Source of the DNA: Porphyrobacter sp.
GTDB taxonomy: Bacteria > Pseudomonadota > Alphaproteobacteria > Sphingomonadales > Sphingomonadaceae
Reading direction: 5' to 3'
Assembly: GCA_027533455.1 (NCBI GenBank)
Contig: JAPZUC010000003.1
Coordinates: 62,001 to 126,000 of the forward strand
Length of the DNA stretch: 64,000 bases
A program made the position numbers and the translations under genes. Under the pieces are notes generated by a model. That model did not search any database. It saw nothing but the letters and a program-made list of their open reading frames with translations, and had not been told where the DNA came from. This document shows, piece after piece, positions 1 through 9,460 of this stretch (its first letter is position 1; every line of letters starts with the position of its first letter).

Positions 1-359
1 ATGGCAACCAGCAGGTTCGTCACCGGCCCTGCCGCCACGATCAGCGCGCGCTTCCACAAGGCGGCGCTCTGGAAGCTGTCCGGCTCCGCCGGAGCATCGG
101 GATCGGGGATGCTCGCAGGGTTCATGTCGCCCTTGAACTGGACATAGCCGCCCAGCGGCAAGGCCGACAGCTTCCAGCGAGTACCCCGCCGATCAGTAAA
201 GCCCGCCAGCTCCTTGCCGAAGCCGACCGAGAAGGCGTCCGCCTTCACCCCGAACAACCGGCCCACGAGCAGGTGGCCAAGCTCATGCACGGTCACCAGC
301 GGCCCGAGCAGCAGCAGGAAGCCGATCACGTACATCCAGAAAGGGGGACTCTCAAACAA
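1..359 (-). CDS. rseP: RseP-type site-2 zinc metalloprotease (3' part cut by window edge)
   Basis: The encoded N-terminal 119 residues have a first membrane helix followed by the zinc-protease motif HELGH at about residues 25-29, then the family-typical block around VKADAFSVGFGKE and LPLGGYVQFKGD. RseP is an inner-membrane protease that cleaves anti-sigma factors and signal-peptide remnants within the membrane. No ATG lies ahead of the conserved N-terminus except an internal one at residue 9, so a TTG start at 359 that overlaps the dxr stop is the best choice (Met-Phe-Glu-Ser-Pro). It is the last visible gene of the pyrH-frr-uppS-cdsA-dxr-rseP run. The PDZ domains and C-terminal site lie outside the window. 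Confidence 0.88.
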   Translation of the reverse strand, partial: MFESPPFWMYVIGFLLLLGPLVTVHELGHLLVGRLFGVKADAFSVGFGKELAGFTDRRGTRWKLSALPLGGYVQFKGDMNPASIPDPDAPAEPDSFQSAALWKRALIVAAGPVTNLLVA

Positions 360-1518
360 GGGCGTTGTTCTCCAGCAGGCTGAGTGCCTGCGTCCTTGCG
401 GATTGGTCTACGGCCAGCACTTCTTCAAGGCTAGTCGGGCGCGGGGCATCATTGCTGCGCATGAGGGTTTCCTCGACCAGTGCCGCAATCCGCGTGAACC
501 TGATCTGACCGGCGAGGAACGCGGCCACCGCGACTTCGTTGGCCGCATTGAGGATGGCAGGCGCGCTGCCGCCTGCCGCAATCGCTTCGCGGGCCAAGCG
601 CGTGGCGGGGAAGCGCACTTCGTCGGGCGCGTGGAAGGTCAGCTCGCCAATCGCCGCCAGATCGAGCGGGCTGAGCGGCGTTTCCATCCGCTGCGGCCAA
701 GCAAGGCACGAGGCGATCGGCACGCGCATGTCCGAAGGTCCCAGCTGCGCCAGCGTGGAGCGATCGCGGAATTCCACCATGGAATGCACCACGCTTTGCG
801 GGTGGATGACGATCCCGAGCTTGTCGAGCCCGACCGGGAACAGGTGATAGGCCTCGATATATTCGAGCCCCTTGTTCATCATCGTCGCAGAATCGACGCT
901 GATCTTGGCGCCCATCGACCAGTTGGGATGAGCGACCGCCTCGGCCGGGGTCGCGGCGTCAAGCTGGGCCAGCGACCATGTGCGAAGCGGCCCGCCGCTG
1001 GCGGTGAGGGTGATCTTCGCCACGTCCTCGATCCGGTTGCCGCTGAGGCACTGGAAAATCGCGTTGTGTTCGGAATCGGTGGGAAGCAGCGTCGCGCCAT
1101 AGCGGGCGACCGCCTCCATCAGCACCTCGCCAGCCGAAACGAGCGCTTCCTTGTTGGCGAGCGCGATGGTGCCACCGCGCTCGACCGCCGCCATGACGGG
1201 GGCAAGGCCTGCGCAGCCGACAATTGCCGCAACCGTCATGTCCACCGGCCGCGCCGCAGCCTCGATCAACGCCGCGCGCCCGCCTGCCGCCTCGATCCGG
1301 CTGGACCCCAAGGCCTCGCGCAGTTCGGGCAGGCAGCGCTCGTCGCCCACCACCGCCAGCTTCGCGCCGAATTCGATCGCGAGCGCGGCCAACTCCGCCG
1401 CGCTGCACTGCGCGGTCAGCGCCTCGACCTGCCATGCGTCACGATTGCGCCGCACCAGATCGAGCGTCGATGCGCCGATCGATCCGGTGGCGCCCAGCAG
1501 GGTGAGACTTCGCGTCAT
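352..1518 (-). CDS. dxr: 1-deoxy-D-xylulose 5-phosphate reductoisomerase
   Basis: Converts DXP to MEP with NADPH, the committed step of the non-mevalonate isoprenoid pathway in the cytoplasm. The N-terminus carries the NADPH-binding motif LLGATGSIG. The substrate and metal region PTDSEHNAIFQ, the TASGGP loop and the block SVDSATMMNKGLE are all present. The product is 388 aa, the usual length. I chose the ATG at 1518 because it forms a 4-base ATGA overlap with the cdsA stop; a start six codons upstream (1536) is possible. It sits with uppS and cdsA, so isoprenoid supply and use are encoded together. Confidence 0.95.
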   Translation of the reverse strand: MTRSLTLLGATGSIGASTLDLVRRNRDAWQVEALTAQCSAAELAALAIEFGAKLAVVGDERCLPELREALGSSRIEAAGGRAALIEAAARPVDMTVAAIVGCAGLAPVMAAVERGGTIALANKEALVSAGEVLMEAVARYGATLLPTDSEHNAIFQCLSGNRIEDVAKITLTASGGPLRTWSLAQLDAATPAEAVAHPNWSMGAKISVDSATMMNKGLEYIEAYHLFPVGLDKLGIVIHPQSVVHSMVEFRDRSTLAQLGPSDMRVPIASCLAWPQRMETPLSPLDLAAIGELTFHAPDEVRFPATRLAREAIAAGGSAPAILNAANEVAVAAFLAGQIRFTRIAALVEETLMRSNDAPRPTSLEEVLAVDQSARTQALSLLENNALV

Positions 1519-2291
1519 CCTGCCATCATTCCCCACAAAAGCCTGATTTGTTCAATCACAAACAGCATGAAGAAAATGCTGATGAAGCCATCCAGCCGGT
1601 CGAACAGCCCCCCATGGCCGGGGATCAGCGCGCTCGAGTCCTTTACTCCCGCCCGCCGCTTCATCCAGCTTTCAAAGAAATCACCGGCCTGCGCGAAGAC
1701 CGCTATCAGCACCCCGCCGACCAACGCCATTACCAGCGCAAGCGTGCTGGTGCCAGGATAGGCCGCCGGACCGAAATCGGTGAGTTCCACGCCAACTCCC
1801 AGCAGCGCCGCCAGCGCCGCGCCGCCCGCAAGGCCCGCCCAGGTCTTCGCCGGGCTGATGCGCGGCGCGATCTTCGGCCCGCCAATGGCCCGCCCTGCGA
1901 AATATGCCCCGACATCAACCGCCACCACTGGCAGCAGGAAACCGACCAGCACTTCAAGCGGACCGTAACCATATTGCAGCGGATCGAGCGGGAGCACCTG
2001 CCGTCCGTTGCGCACAGCCATCATAGCATAGGCCGCACCGCCGATATAGATCACACCGGCAAAGAACCACGCAGTCTCGCCCAGGCCCGACAGGCCGAAG
2101 CGTTCGATCAGCTTGTTCCATTCCCACAACACGCCGAGGCCCAGCAGCACCACGAAGCCTGTCCAGAACCACCCGCCGAGCCACAGCGCCCCAACCGCCA
2201 GCACCAGCATCACGATCGCCGAGGCGAAACGTACCGGAAGATCAGACACCCCCGCCTTAGGGTCGCGAACCCGCGCCTTACCGTCCCCCAT
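1515..2291 (-). CDS. cdsA: Phosphatidate cytidylyltransferase (CDP-diglyceride synthase)
   Basis: Makes CDP-diacylglycerol from phosphatidate and CTP, the precursor for all phospholipids. The protein is a polytopic membrane protein (about seven hydrophobic segments) and ends with the family signature: SPAKTW, then KRRAGVKDSS, then PGHGGLFDRLD. With the ATG at 2291 it is 258 aa and overlaps the end of uppS by 14 bases. A longer open frame to 2387 exists, but its extra residues lie antiphase to uppS and look non-coding. The product feeds PssA, encoded at 7756-8661. Confidence 0.93.
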   Translation of the reverse strand: MGDGKARVRDPKAGVSDLPVRFASAIVMLVLAVGALWLGGWFWTGFVVLLGLGVLWEWNKLIERFGLSGLGETAWFFAGVIYIGGAAYAMMAVRNGRQVLPLDPLQYGYGPLEVLVGFLLPVVAVDVGAYFAGRAIGGPKIAPRISPAKTWAGLAGGAALAALLGVGVELTDFGPAAYPGTSTLALVMALVGGVLIAVFAQAGDFFESWMKRRAGVKDSSALIPGHGGLFDRLDGFISIFFMLFVIEQIRLLWGMMAG

Positions 2292-2970
2292 AACGCCGCT
2301 CCCTACGGGCAAAATCATCCAGCGCCTGCGACAAGTGCGCGGGCTCGAAATCGGGCCACAGCGTATCGACGAACAGCATCTCGGCATAGGCCGCCTGCCA
2401 CAGCAGGAAGTTGGAAAGGCGGATTTCCCCGCTGGTGCGGATCAGTAGATCGAGCGGCGGCAGATCTGCCGTATCGAGGTGCGCGGCGATAGTCTCGATG
2501 GTGACATCACCCTCCCCCGCCGCCTTGGCCGCCGCACGCGCGATCTCGTGCTGCCCGCCATAATTGAGCGCGACCGCCAGCGTCTGCTTGCCGCCCGCCG
2601 TCTGCGCGAGGGCATCTTCCAGCATCGCGACGATATCGGGCGCAAGGCTCTGCCAGTCGCCGATGATCTTCAATTTCACATTATTGGCGATGAATTCGGG
2701 CAGGTCCGATTTGATGAACCGGCGCATCAGGTTCATCAGATCATCGACCTCTTCATCCGGCCGTTTCCAGTTTTCCGAGGAGAAGGCGTAGAGCGTCAGG
2801 CACTCCAGCCCGGTGCCCTCGAGCGAGCGCACCAGCCGCCGCACGGCCTCGACGCCGCGCTGATGGCCGACCGCGCGCGGCAGCGCCCGCTTCTTGGCCC
2901 AGCGGCCATTGCCATCCATGATGATGGCGACATGTCTGGCGCGCGACTGGTCCAAGCTTTTTCCCATCAT
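2278..2970 (-). CDS. uppS: Undecaprenyl diphosphate synthase (isoprenyl transferase)
   Basis: A cis-prenyltransferase that extends farnesyl diphosphate with isopentenyl diphosphate to the C55 lipid carrier for peptidoglycan and glycans. The diagnostic motif HVAIIMDGNGRWAKKR is near the N-terminus with the catalytic Asp at about residue 19. YAFSSENWKRP and the C-terminal DLLIRTSGEIRLSNFLLWQ block follow. At 230 aa it has family length. It starts 10 bases after frr ends, in the same operon. Confidence 0.96.
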   Translation of the reverse strand: MMGKSLDQSRARHVAIIMDGNGRWAKKRALPRAVGHQRGVEAVRRLVRSLEGTGLECLTLYAFSSENWKRPDEEVDDLMNLMRRFIKSDLPEFIANNVKLKIIGDWQSLAPDIVAMLEDALAQTAGGKQTLAVALNYGGQHEIARAAAKAAGEGDVTIETIAAHLDTADLPPLDLLIRTSGEIRLSNFLLWQAAYAEMLFVDTLWPDFEPAHLSQALDDFARRERRYGGR

Positions 2971-2980
2971 CCTGTCCGCC

Positions 2981-3538
2981 TTACTGCGTCAGGATTTCCT
3001 GTTCCTTCTTGGCGGCTGCCTCGTCGGTTTCCTTGACGAACTGGTCGGTCAGCTTCTGGACCTGCTCCTCGGAACGCTTGCGATCGTCCTCGGAGATTTC
3101 CTTTTTCTTCTCGTCGGTCTTCAGGCTTTCCATCGCGTCACGGCGCACGTTGCGGATCGCGATCTTGGCCTTTTCCGCATATTGCCCGGCGAGCTTGGCC
3201 AGCTCCTTGCGGCGCTCTTGGGTGAGATCGGGGATCGGCAGGCGCAGGGTCTGGCCGTCGATGATCGGATTGAGGCCGAGGTTGGCATAGGCAATCGCCT
3301 TTTCCACCGCGTGCATGTTCGACTTGTCCCACACCTGCACGCTCAGCATCCGGGGCTCTGGCGCAGAGACGGTGGCGACCTGCTGGAGCGGCATCATCGA
3401 ACCATAGACCTCGACCTGCACCGGATCGAGCAGCGTGGTGTTGGCGCGGCCCGTGCGCAGGCCCTGAAGGTCGCTCTTCAACGCCTCTACGGCGCCTTTC
3501 ATCCGGCGCTCGACATCGGCCTTGTCATATTGCGGCAT
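2981..3538 (-). CDS. frr: Ribosome recycling factor
   Basis: Splits the post-termination ribosome together with EF-G. The 185-aa protein matches the family length and pattern: an N-terminal helix with RMKGAVEALKSDLQGLRTGRA, the beta domain with YGSMMPLQQVATVSAPEPRML, and the C-terminal charged helices with DLTQERRKELAK and RNVRRDA. It lies 22 bases downstream of pyrH, the order usual in proteobacteria. Confidence 0.97.
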   Translation of the reverse strand: MPQYDKADVERRMKGAVEALKSDLQGLRTGRANTTLLDPVQVEVYGSMMPLQQVATVSAPEPRMLSVQVWDKSNMHAVEKAIAYANLGLNPIIDGQTLRLPIPDLTQERRKELAKLAGQYAEKAKIAIRNVRRDAMESLKTDEKKKEISEDDRKRSEEQVQKLTDQFVKETDEAAAKKEQEILTQ

Positions 3539-3560
3539 GGCTGGGGTTCCCCTCTATCAG

Positions 3561-4280
3561 TCAGCTATCTTGAACGATGGTCTGGACACCCCCGCCCGCG
3601 AGCACGCGGGCAAGGTTGCCCTTTTCGCGGATCGAGAAGACCACGATCGGAATCTTGTTATCACGGCACAGCGCCACGGCAGAGGCGTCCATCACCTTGA
3701 GATTGTCTGCGAGCACGCGGTCATAAGTGACGGTATCGAAACGCACTGCGTCAGGATTGTGCTTGGGGTCGCTGTCGTAGACCCCGTCGACGCTGGTGCC
3801 CTTGAGAAGCGCGTCGCACTTCATTTCCGCTGCGCGCAAGGCAGCGCCGCTGTCGGTGGTGAAATAGGGCGCGCCCACGCCTGCGGCAAAAATTACCACG
3901 CGACCCTTTTCCAGATGGCGTTCGGCGCGGCGGCGGATCACCGGCTCGCAAACCTTGTCCATCTCGATCGCGGATTGCACGCGGGTCGGCACGCCGCACT
4001 GTTCAAGCGCGTTCTGCATGGCGAGCGCGTTCATCACCGTCGCCAACATGCCCATGTAATCGGCCTGCGCGCGGTCCATGCCCTTGGCCGCCCCCGCCAT
4101 GCCGCGGAAGATATTGCCGCCGCCGATCACGAGGCAGATTTCGAGCCCCGTTTCCTTGGCCGCCTTCACTTCCTGGGCCAGCTCCGCAACGAATTCGGGA
4201 TCGATCCCGAACTGCTGGTTCCCCATCAAGACCTCGCCCGAAAGCTTCAGGAGAACGCGCTTGATAGTGGGGAACGACAT
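3561..4280 (-). CDS. pyrH: UMP kinase
   Basis: Phosphorylates UMP to UDP in pyrimidine nucleotide synthesis. It belongs to the amino-acid kinase family: [14 protein letters not shown] at the N-terminus, the glycine loop [10 protein letters not shown], and the [14 protein letters not shown] and GVYDSDPK blocks. I chose the ATG at 4280 (239 aa, Met-Ser-Phe-Pro), which is the usual length; the open frame upstream of it adds 22 residues with no family similarity. First gene of the pyrH-frr-uppS-cdsA-dxr run, separated from tsf by the esterase gene. Confidence 0.95.
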   Translation of the reverse strand: MSFPTIKRVLLKLSGEVLMGNQQFGIDPEFVAELAQEVKAAKETGLEICLVIGGGNIFRGMAGAAKGMDRAQADYMGMLATVMNALAMQNALEQCGVPTRVQSAIEMDKVCEPVIRRRAERHLEKGRVVIFAAGVGAPYFTTDSGAALRAAEMKCDALLKGTSVDGVYDSDPKHNPDAVRFDTVTYDRVLADNLKVMDASAVALCRDNKIPIVVFSIREKGNLARVLAGGGVQTIVQDS

Positions 4281-4360
4281 ATAGGGGCGGGCTCCGGGCT
4301 GAATCTGGGTGCGGGGGCACTTAACGGCCCACGCGCGATTTCGCAAAGGGAAAGGCCCCG

Positions 4361-5302
4361 CTAATCCCAGCGCGGGACGGCGGCAAGCGTGTGCAGCAGA
4401 CCCTTGGTAAAGCCGCGTGGCGCGACCGAGAGGTGATCTTCGTCTGCCAAAACGTCCGACTGGAACCTGAGCCCGGCAAAACCGCGTTCACGCAGCATGG
4501 CGGTAAAGGCGCGATTGTCAGCCACCATGTCGACTTCCTGCTGGTAACGCTTGTCGCCAACGCGCTGCGCTTCGAACTCGCCGACGTACATATAGACGTC
4601 GGCATTTATCGCATCGACCTTGCCGAGCAGCGCCGGGGCTTCGCGCAGCAAGTGCTTCTTGTCAAACCAGAACGATGGGCTGCCCAGCACATAGCCGCTG
4701 AACATCTCCGGTTGGGTCATCAGGATCTGCGCACCCAGCAGGCCGCCATATGAATGGCCGATATAGACACGCCGTTCTGGCATGGTCCGGAACCGGCTTT
4801 CGATGAGGGGAAACACCGCATCACGCAGATAGTCACGATATCGCAGCGACTGGCCATGGAGCGCCCCCGCCGGTGCATCGGACGCCCCTCTGGCAGTTGG
4901 CGTGTAATCCCGCCTGCGGCTGGCCATCGGGTCCTCGCCCTTGCCATAGGAAAGCCCGACTAGGATGAACTCCTCGACCCGTGGTCCGGCTCCGTTCATT
5001 CGCCTTCCGATCGCCCGCACGACCGGAAAACCGTAATCGGCATCGGTCACATAGACGACCGGATAGCGGCGGTCCGGTTCGGCGGCATAGCTGGGGGGCA
5101 AGCTGACATAGGCCTGATAGACGATGCCGCTGGCAGGATCGGGCACATCAAACACCTGCGAGCCGAGCAATTCGAAGGGCTGCCCTTCACCGCGCTGCAC
5201 CGGAATGGCTGGGCTGCCGCCGGTTCCCGCCTCGGATGCCGGCGCTGCCGAACAGGCTGTAAGAAATGCCGCGCCTACCAGCGCGCTTTTGAAAATGTGC
5301 AT
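4361..5302 (-). CDS. Putative lipoprotein esterase of the alpha/beta-hydrolase fold (esterase D/Fes-like)
   Basis: The N-terminus is a lipoprotein signal with an LTAC lipobox, so the 313-aa product is probably exported and lipid-anchored. The body shows the PF00756 (putative esterase) pattern: [15 protein letters not shown], then the nucleophile elbow GHSYGG, then GSPSFWFD. A late His ([11 protein letters not shown]) is the likely catalytic base. The substrate cannot be read from sequence; relatives hydrolyse siderophore or other acyl esters. It lies between tsf and pyrH, which are adjacent in many relatives, and seems to be an insertion in that block. The start at 5302 is set by the signal peptide. 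Confidence 0.78.
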   Translation of the reverse strand: MHIFKSALVGAAFLTACSAAPASEAGTGGSPAIPVQRGEGQPFELLGSQVFDVPDPASGIVYQAYVSLPPSYAAEPDRRYPVVYVTDADYGFPVVRAIGRRMNGAGPRVEEFILVGLSYGKGEDPMASRRRDYTPTARGASDAPAGALHGQSLRYRDYLRDAVFPLIESRFRTMPERRVYIGHSYGGLLGAQILMTQPEMFSGYVLGSPSFWFDKKHLLREAPALLGKVDAINADVYMYVGEFEAQRVGDKRYQQEVDMVADNRAFTAMLRERGFAGLRFQSDVLADEDHLSVAPRGFTKGLLHTLAAVPRWD

Positions 5303-5360
5303 GAAATGCCCCGGATATTTGACCGGCGGCGGGATGCGTTTGGGGTAGCCCCAAAAGCAA

Positions 5361-5396
5361 CGGGCCGGGTGGTCGATACCACCCGGCCCGTGCGTT
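5361..5396 (-). terminator. Strong hairpin after tsf, possible terminator
   Basis: A perfect 13-bp stem (5361-5373 with 5378-5390) with a 4-base loop lies between the tsf stop and the esterase start. On the plus strand it is followed by TTTTTT (5395-5400); on the minus strand, the direction of the genes, the following sequence is only moderately T-rich. It probably ends or attenuates the rpsB-tsf transcript. Confidence 0.7.
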
Positions 5397-5417
5397 TTTT
5401 GCGATAATCCGGAAAGA

Positions 5418-6344
5418 TCAGCCCTTGAGGGTCGCCGCCACTTCCGCAGCGAAATCGACTTCTTCCTTCTCGATGCCTTCGCCGAGCTGGTAGCGCACGT
5501 AATCGACCAGCTTGATCGACTTGCCCGCGTCCTTGGCAGCCTTGGCGATGTACTCTTCAACCGTGGCCTTGCCGTCCTTGACGAAGATCTGGCTGAGAAG
5601 GGCGTTTTCCTTGGCAAACTTCTTCACCGCGCCGTCAACCATCTTGGCCTGCACGTCGGCGGGCTTGCCGCTTTCGGCAGCCTTTTCGGCAGCGATCTTG
5701 CGCTCGCGCTCGATCACTTCGGCGTCGAGGCCGTCGGCGTCCAGTGCCTGCGGGAACATCGCTGCAGCGTGCTGGGCTATGTCCTTGCCGAGCGCGTTGA
5801 GCGTCGCGGCATCGGCATCCGATTCCAGCGCGACGAGCACGCCGATCTTGCCAAGGCCATCAGCCGCCGCGTTGTGGATGTAGGGAACAACCGCGCCCTG
5901 CGTCACCGACACGAGCTTGATGCGGCGGATCTGCTGGTTTTCACCGATGGTGGCGACGTTGTCAGTCAGCTTTTCGCCAACGGTGCCGCCTTCGGGGTAG
6001 GCAGCCGCCTTGAGCGCTTCGACGTCCACAATGCCCTGCGCCAGCGCGACAGCGGTCGCATTGCGCACGAAGCTCTGGAACTGGTCGTTCTTGGCGACGA
6101 AATCGGTTTCGGAGTTGATCTCGACAGCAACGCCCTTCGTGCCTTCGACCTGCACGCCCACGAGGCCTTCAGCCGCGGTGCGGCTCGACTTCTTCTGAGC
6201 GGTGGCGAGGCCCTTGGCACGCAGCGCGTCAACCGCCGCTTCGATGTCGCCACCGGCTTCGGTCAGCGCCTTCTTGGCATCCATCATGCCAGCGCCGGTG
6301 CGCTCGCGCAGCTTCTTCACGTCGGCGACAGAAATATCGGCCAT
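5418..6344 (-). CDS. tsf: Translation elongation factor Ts
   Basis: Nucleotide exchange factor for EF-Tu. The N-terminal UBA-like domain has [19 protein letters not shown] and the core has the signature SETDFVAKN. Both halves of the dimerisation domain are present and the length (308 aa) is normal. It follows rpsB with a 126-base gap that contains two hairpins, the usual rpsB-tsf operon. Confidence 0.97.
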   Translation of the reverse strand: MADISVADVKKLRERTGAGMMDAKKALTEAGGDIEAAVDALRAKGLATAQKKSSRTAAEGLVGVQVEGTKGVAVEINSETDFVAKNDQFQSFVRNATAVALAQGIVDVEALKAAAYPEGGTVGEKLTDNVATIGENQQIRRIKLVSVTQGAVVPYIHNAAADGLGKIGVLVALESDADAATLNALGKDIAQHAAAMFPQALDADGLDAEVIERERKIAAEKAAESGKPADVQAKMVDGAVKKFAKENALLSQIFVKDGKATVEEYIAKAAKDAGKSIKLVDYVRYQLGEGIEKEEVDFAAEVAATLKG

Positions 6345-6371
6345 GGTGATATCCTTCTTGTGTGTTGTGAG

Positions 6372-6464
6372 GCGCCCGGCCCTGCCGTTCCCGCGAGGGG
6401 GGCAATGCCGGGCGCTGGAGGGGGAATGTGACGCTGGCGCGACGGAAGACCGCAGCGCCAGCGT
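6372..6464 (-). promoter_or_regulatory. Two hairpins in the rpsB-tsf intercistronic region
   Basis: Two perfect inverted repeats lie between rpsB and tsf: a 10-bp stem at 6431-6440 with 6455-6464 directly after the rpsB stop, and a 9-bp stem at 6372-6380 with 6407-6415. Neither has a T-run behind it, so they look more like attenuation, processing or mRNA-stability elements than full terminators. Confidence 0.5.
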
Positions 6465-6470
6465 GGAAAA

Positions 6471-7268
6471 TCAGGCTTCGGTTTCTTCCGCAGCCGGCTC
6501 TTCGGCCACCGGCTCGTCAGCAATCACAGCTTCGGCCGGAGGTTCAGCCATCGCGCCGAAATCGCTCGACACGTCGGCCTGGAACTTGCCCTTGCCGGCG
6601 AGCGCCGCTTCACCGATTGCCTGACAGTACAGGCGCACCGCGCGGCTCGCATCGTCGTTGCCCGGAACCGGGAAAGCGATGCCGTTGGGGTCGACGTTGG
6701 TGTCGAGAATGCCAATCACCGGAATGCCGAGAACGTTGGCTTCCTTGATGGCGAGGTCTTCCTTGTTGGCGTCGATCACGAACATCACGTCGGGGATACC
6801 GCCCATGTCGCGGATGCCGCCGAGCGAGGCTTCCAGCTTCTCGCGTTCACGGGTGAGCTGGAGAACTTCCTTCTTGGTGAAGCCCGAGGTTTCACCCGAA
6901 AGCATTTCTTCCAGCGCCTTCAGGCGACGGATCGAGCCCGAGATGGTCTTCCAGTTGGTGAGCATCCCGCCCAGCCAGCGGTGGTTGACAAAGTGCTGGC
7001 CCGACATGCGCGCGGCTTCAGCGATCGGCTCCTGCGCCTGACGCTTGGTGCCGACAAACAGCACCTTGCCGCCCGAACGCACGGTCGATTCCACGAAGTC
7101 CAGAGCGCGCGCGAACAGCGGAACAGTCTGCGACAGGTCGATGATGTGAACACCATTGCGCGCGCCGAAGATGTACGGCTTCATGCGCGGGTTCCAGCGG
7201 TGGGTCTGGTGGCCGAAGTGAGCGCCGGCCTCGATCAGTTGCTGCATGGTGACGACGGGAGCCGCCAT
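6471..7268 (-). CDS. rpsB: 30S ribosomal protein S2
   Basis: Small-subunit ribosomal protein uS2. The N-terminus [20 protein letters not shown] and the later blocks [22 protein letters not shown] and [15 protein letters not shown] are diagnostic. The ATG at 7268 has an AAGGA ribosome-binding site and gives 265 aa; the longer frame to 7337 is unsupported. The C-terminus carries a roughly 25-residue Glu/Ala/Pro-rich acidic tail, as seen in several alphaproteobacteria. Confidence 0.96.
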   Translation of the reverse strand: MAAPVVTMQQLIEAGAHFGHQTHRWNPRMKPYIFGARNGVHIIDLSQTVPLFARALDFVESTVRSGGKVLFVGTKRQAQEPIAEAARMSGQHFVNHRWLGGMLTNWKTISGSIRRLKALEEMLSGETSGFTKKEVLQLTREREKLEASLGGIRDMGGIPDVMFVIDANKEDLAIKEANVLGIPVIGILDTNVDPNGIAFPVPGNDDASRAVRLYCQAIGEAALAGKGKFQADVSSDFGAMAEPPAEAVIADEPVAEEPAAEETEA

Positions 7269-7487
7269 AGGTAATTCCTTTCCGGTTGGTCCTCTGGAAG
7301 GCTGGAACCGCGCTTGCGGAGTTCCCGCGAGCGGCACCGGTATGAGCGCCTTCCATGTGAATTTGCATCCCTTACAGGCCGATTGCCCATAGCGATGCGA
7401 GCGCGCCCTTAGCTGGCGGGTTGCCTGAAATCCAGTCCTGAATCATGCGATCGGCAAATTATCGGGACGGAACGGTAGCAAACCCGC

Positions 7488-7513
7488 TTGACATGCCGGA
7501 ACATGTAGGGAAC
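7488..7513 (+). promoter_or_regulatory. Candidate promoter with LexA (SOS) box
   Basis: A consensus -35 hexamer TTGACA (7488-7493) is followed by GAAC-N7-GAAC at 7499-7513, the reverse complement of the alphaproteobacterial LexA operator GTTC-N7-GTTC. A third GAAC stands at 7523-7526. No clear -10 is visible. The box lies 47 bases before the ATG of the small gene at 7560, where a repressor site would be expected. This 8-base pattern should occur about once per strand in 64 kb by chance, so the position is the main support. Confidence 0.42.
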
Positions 7514-7559
7514 AAGACGTAGGAACAAAGAATGAACGAATGATTCAGGGAAGCCCGTC

Positions 7560-7814
7560 ATGCTCAGCACAGCCATCACCGTCCTGTTCACCCTCACCGG
7601 CATGATCGCCGCCGCCTCCATCGCACACAGCCTGCGCGATGCCCGGGTTTTGTACCTCCGATTGGTGCGTGAAGGCGAAGTGATGCGCGCAGGGCTGGCG
7701 CTTCAGGCCTCGGCAGTCGAGATGAGCCTGCGCACTTCCCCGCGCCGTATCGTGGCTACGCGTCGTCCGGCAATGCTGCGCCAGCAGCCGCTTCCTGCAT
7801 TCGCCGCCGCTTGA
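7560..7814 (+). CDS. Small single-pass membrane protein, possibly SOS-induced
   Basis: I do not recognise a named family. The 84-aa product has one hydrophobic helix at about residues 3-23, then a basic, amphipathic stretch (SLRDARVLYLRLVREGEVMR) and a basic C-terminal part, so it is probably an inner-membrane protein with a cytoplasmic tail. An AGGGA site stands about 8 bases before the ATG. Its 3' end overlaps the convergent pssA gene by 59 bases, so part of the tail is constrained by pssA. The upstream TTGACA and GAAC-N7-GAAC elements suggest LexA control; the function is unknown. Confidence 0.55.
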   Translation: MLSTAITVLFTLTGMIAAASIAHSLRDARVLYLRLVREGEVMRAGLALQASAVEMSLRTSPRRIVATRRPAMLRQQPLPAFAAA

Positions 7815-8661
7815 TCCGCGCGTATTTGACAAGGCCATAGGGCATCAGCGCGAGATAAACGATGCTGATCGCCGCAAGGGTCCACCACGGCTCCAGCAGC
7901 AGCGCGGCAAAGGCCAGGCCGGTAAAGGCAATTAAAGGCAGTCGGATCGACCGGCGCGGCCGCATCGAGGCCCAGCTCAGCGTCGGCAGGTTGGAAATCA
8001 TCAATCCCGCAATCACCGCCAACCACGCGGTCATCAGCACTGGATCCCGGAAAAGCTCGTAGCCGGTTTCGAGCCACAGGTAGAACGGCGTGAAGGCAAG
8101 CCCGGCGCCGACAGGAGCTGGAACGCCCGTCAGGAAGCCAGCGGACTTATGGGGCTGGTCGTCCATGTCGATCCGAGCGTTGAACCGCGCAAGGCGCAGC
8201 GCGCAGCAGATCGCGAAGGCGAGCGCGGCAAACCAGCCGAAGCGCTCCCAGTCGTGAAGCGACCACAGGAACATGATCAGCGCCGGCGCGACGCCGAATG
8301 AGAGCGAATCGGCCAGACTGTCGAGCTCAGCGCCGAAGCGTGACTGCGCATTGAGAAGCCGCGCGATCCGTCCGTCGATCCCGTCCAGCACGCCCGCCAG
8401 CACCACCAGCCCTATCGCGAAGGCCCATTGTCCATCGATGGCAAAGCGGATTCCGGTCAAACCCGAACACAGCGCCGCGGCCGTGATCGCGTTGGGGAGC
8501 ATCGCGCGCAAGGTAAGCCCGCCAGCCCCTGCCACCCGGATCGGCTGCTCGTCATCGTCGTCCTCGGCCGCTTTCGGCCCCAGCCGCGCAGTGAGGAACC
8601 GCGCGCCGGGCAGCTTGCGGGGGCGAGCGCCGCGATCGCGTGTCACAGGCGGGCGGCTCAT
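7756..8661 (-). CDS. pssA: CDP-diacylglycerol-serine O-phosphatidyltransferase
   Basis: Makes phosphatidylserine from CDP-diacylglycerol and serine in the inner membrane. The CDP-alcohol phosphotransferase signature is present as [12 protein letters not shown] followed by GAELDSLAD, and hydrophobic segments fill the rest of the 301 aa. The start ATG overlaps the psd stop as ATGA, so the two steps towards phosphatidylethanolamine are translationally coupled. Confidence 0.94.
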   Translation of the reverse strand: MSRPPVTRDRGARPRKLPGARFLTARLGPKAAEDDDDEQPIRVAGAGGLTLRAMLPNAITAAALCSGLTGIRFAIDGQWAFAIGLVVLAGVLDGIDGRIARLLNAQSRFGAELDSLADSLSFGVAPALIMFLWSLHDWERFGWFAALAFAICCALRLARFNARIDMDDQPHKSAGFLTGVPAPVGAGLAFTPFYLWLETGYELFRDPVLMTAWLAVIAGLMISNLPTLSWASMRPRRSIRLPLIAFTGLAFAALLLEPWWTLAAISIVYLALMPYGLVKYARIKRRRMQEAAAGAALPDDA

Positions 8662-9410
8662 TGCGAAATTCCTTCAAGCAGGCCGCGCTGGCCGATTTCG
8701 GCCAGCACTGTCTCGCCGGCAATGACCCTCTGGCCGATCATAACCTTGGGGTCGGTTCCGGCGGGCAGATAAACATCCACCCGGCTGCCGAACCGGATCA
8801 GCCCGATGCGCTGGCCCTTGGCGAGAATATCGCCCGGCTTCACGAAAGGCACGATCCGCCGCGCTACCAGCCCGGCGATCTGGGTGAAGCCGATGCGCAT
8901 CCCATCGCTGCGCTCGACCAGCAGGTGCTGGCGCTCGTTCTCTTCGCTCGCTTTGTCGAGCTCGGCGCTGATAAAGCGTCCCGGGATATAGACCACGCGC
9001 CGCACTGTGCCGCCCACGGGCGTGCGATTGATGTGCACGTCGAACACGCTCAGAAAGATTGACACCCGGGTCACCAGTCCTGCGGGAAGGCCAGGAGCGC
9101 CCGAGCCATCTTCGATCTGCAATTCCAGCGGCGGCTCGACCTCGGTGATGAGCGAGACAATCCCGTCGGCAGGCGAAAGGATCACGTTGTCGGCCTGCGG
9201 CACGACCCGCTCGGGATCGCGGAAAAAGGCGAACACCCCGAAGCTCGCCAGCAGCAGCGGCCAGCCGAGCAGCTCCCAGTCGAGCACCAGCAAGAAGAAC
9301 AGCGCCGCGCCGGCCGCGATCAGTCCGAACTTGCGTCCTTCCGGGTGGATCGCAGGCCATTCCCAGCCCGCCTCGCCCCGGCCCTTGTTGTCGAGAATTT
9401 CACCTGCCAT
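8658..9410 (-). CDS. psd: Phosphatidylserine decarboxylase proenzyme (short form)
   Basis: Decarboxylates phosphatidylserine to phosphatidylethanolamine; the proenzyme cuts itself at a Gly-Ser bond to create the pyruvoyl group. That site is visible as [11 protein letters not shown] close to the C-terminus. [13 protein letters not shown] and an N-terminal membrane hairpin fit the short bacterial family. I prefer the ATG at 9410 (250 aa); a TTG at 9446 would add 12 residues. Directly followed by pssA. Confidence 0.93.
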   Translation of the reverse strand: MAGEILDNKGRGEAGWEWPAIHPEGRKFGLIAAGAALFFLLVLDWELLGWPLLLASFGVFAFFRDPERVVPQADNVILSPADGIVSLITEVEPPLELQIEDGSGAPGLPAGLVTRVSIFLSVFDVHINRTPVGGTVRRVVYIPGRFISAELDKASEENERQHLLVERSDGMRIGFTQIAGLVARRIVPFVKPGDILAKGQRIGLIRFGSRVDVYLPAGTDPKVMIGQRVIAGETVLAEIGQRGLLEGISQ

Positions 9411-9460
9411 CGCACCGCTTCTAGGGAGACGTTGCGTACCCCGCAAGGCAAGTCGGGACG

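Noticed and set aside
214..1761. 515-codon open frame on the plus strand
   Set aside because: Antisense to rseP, dxr and cdsA, which are certain.
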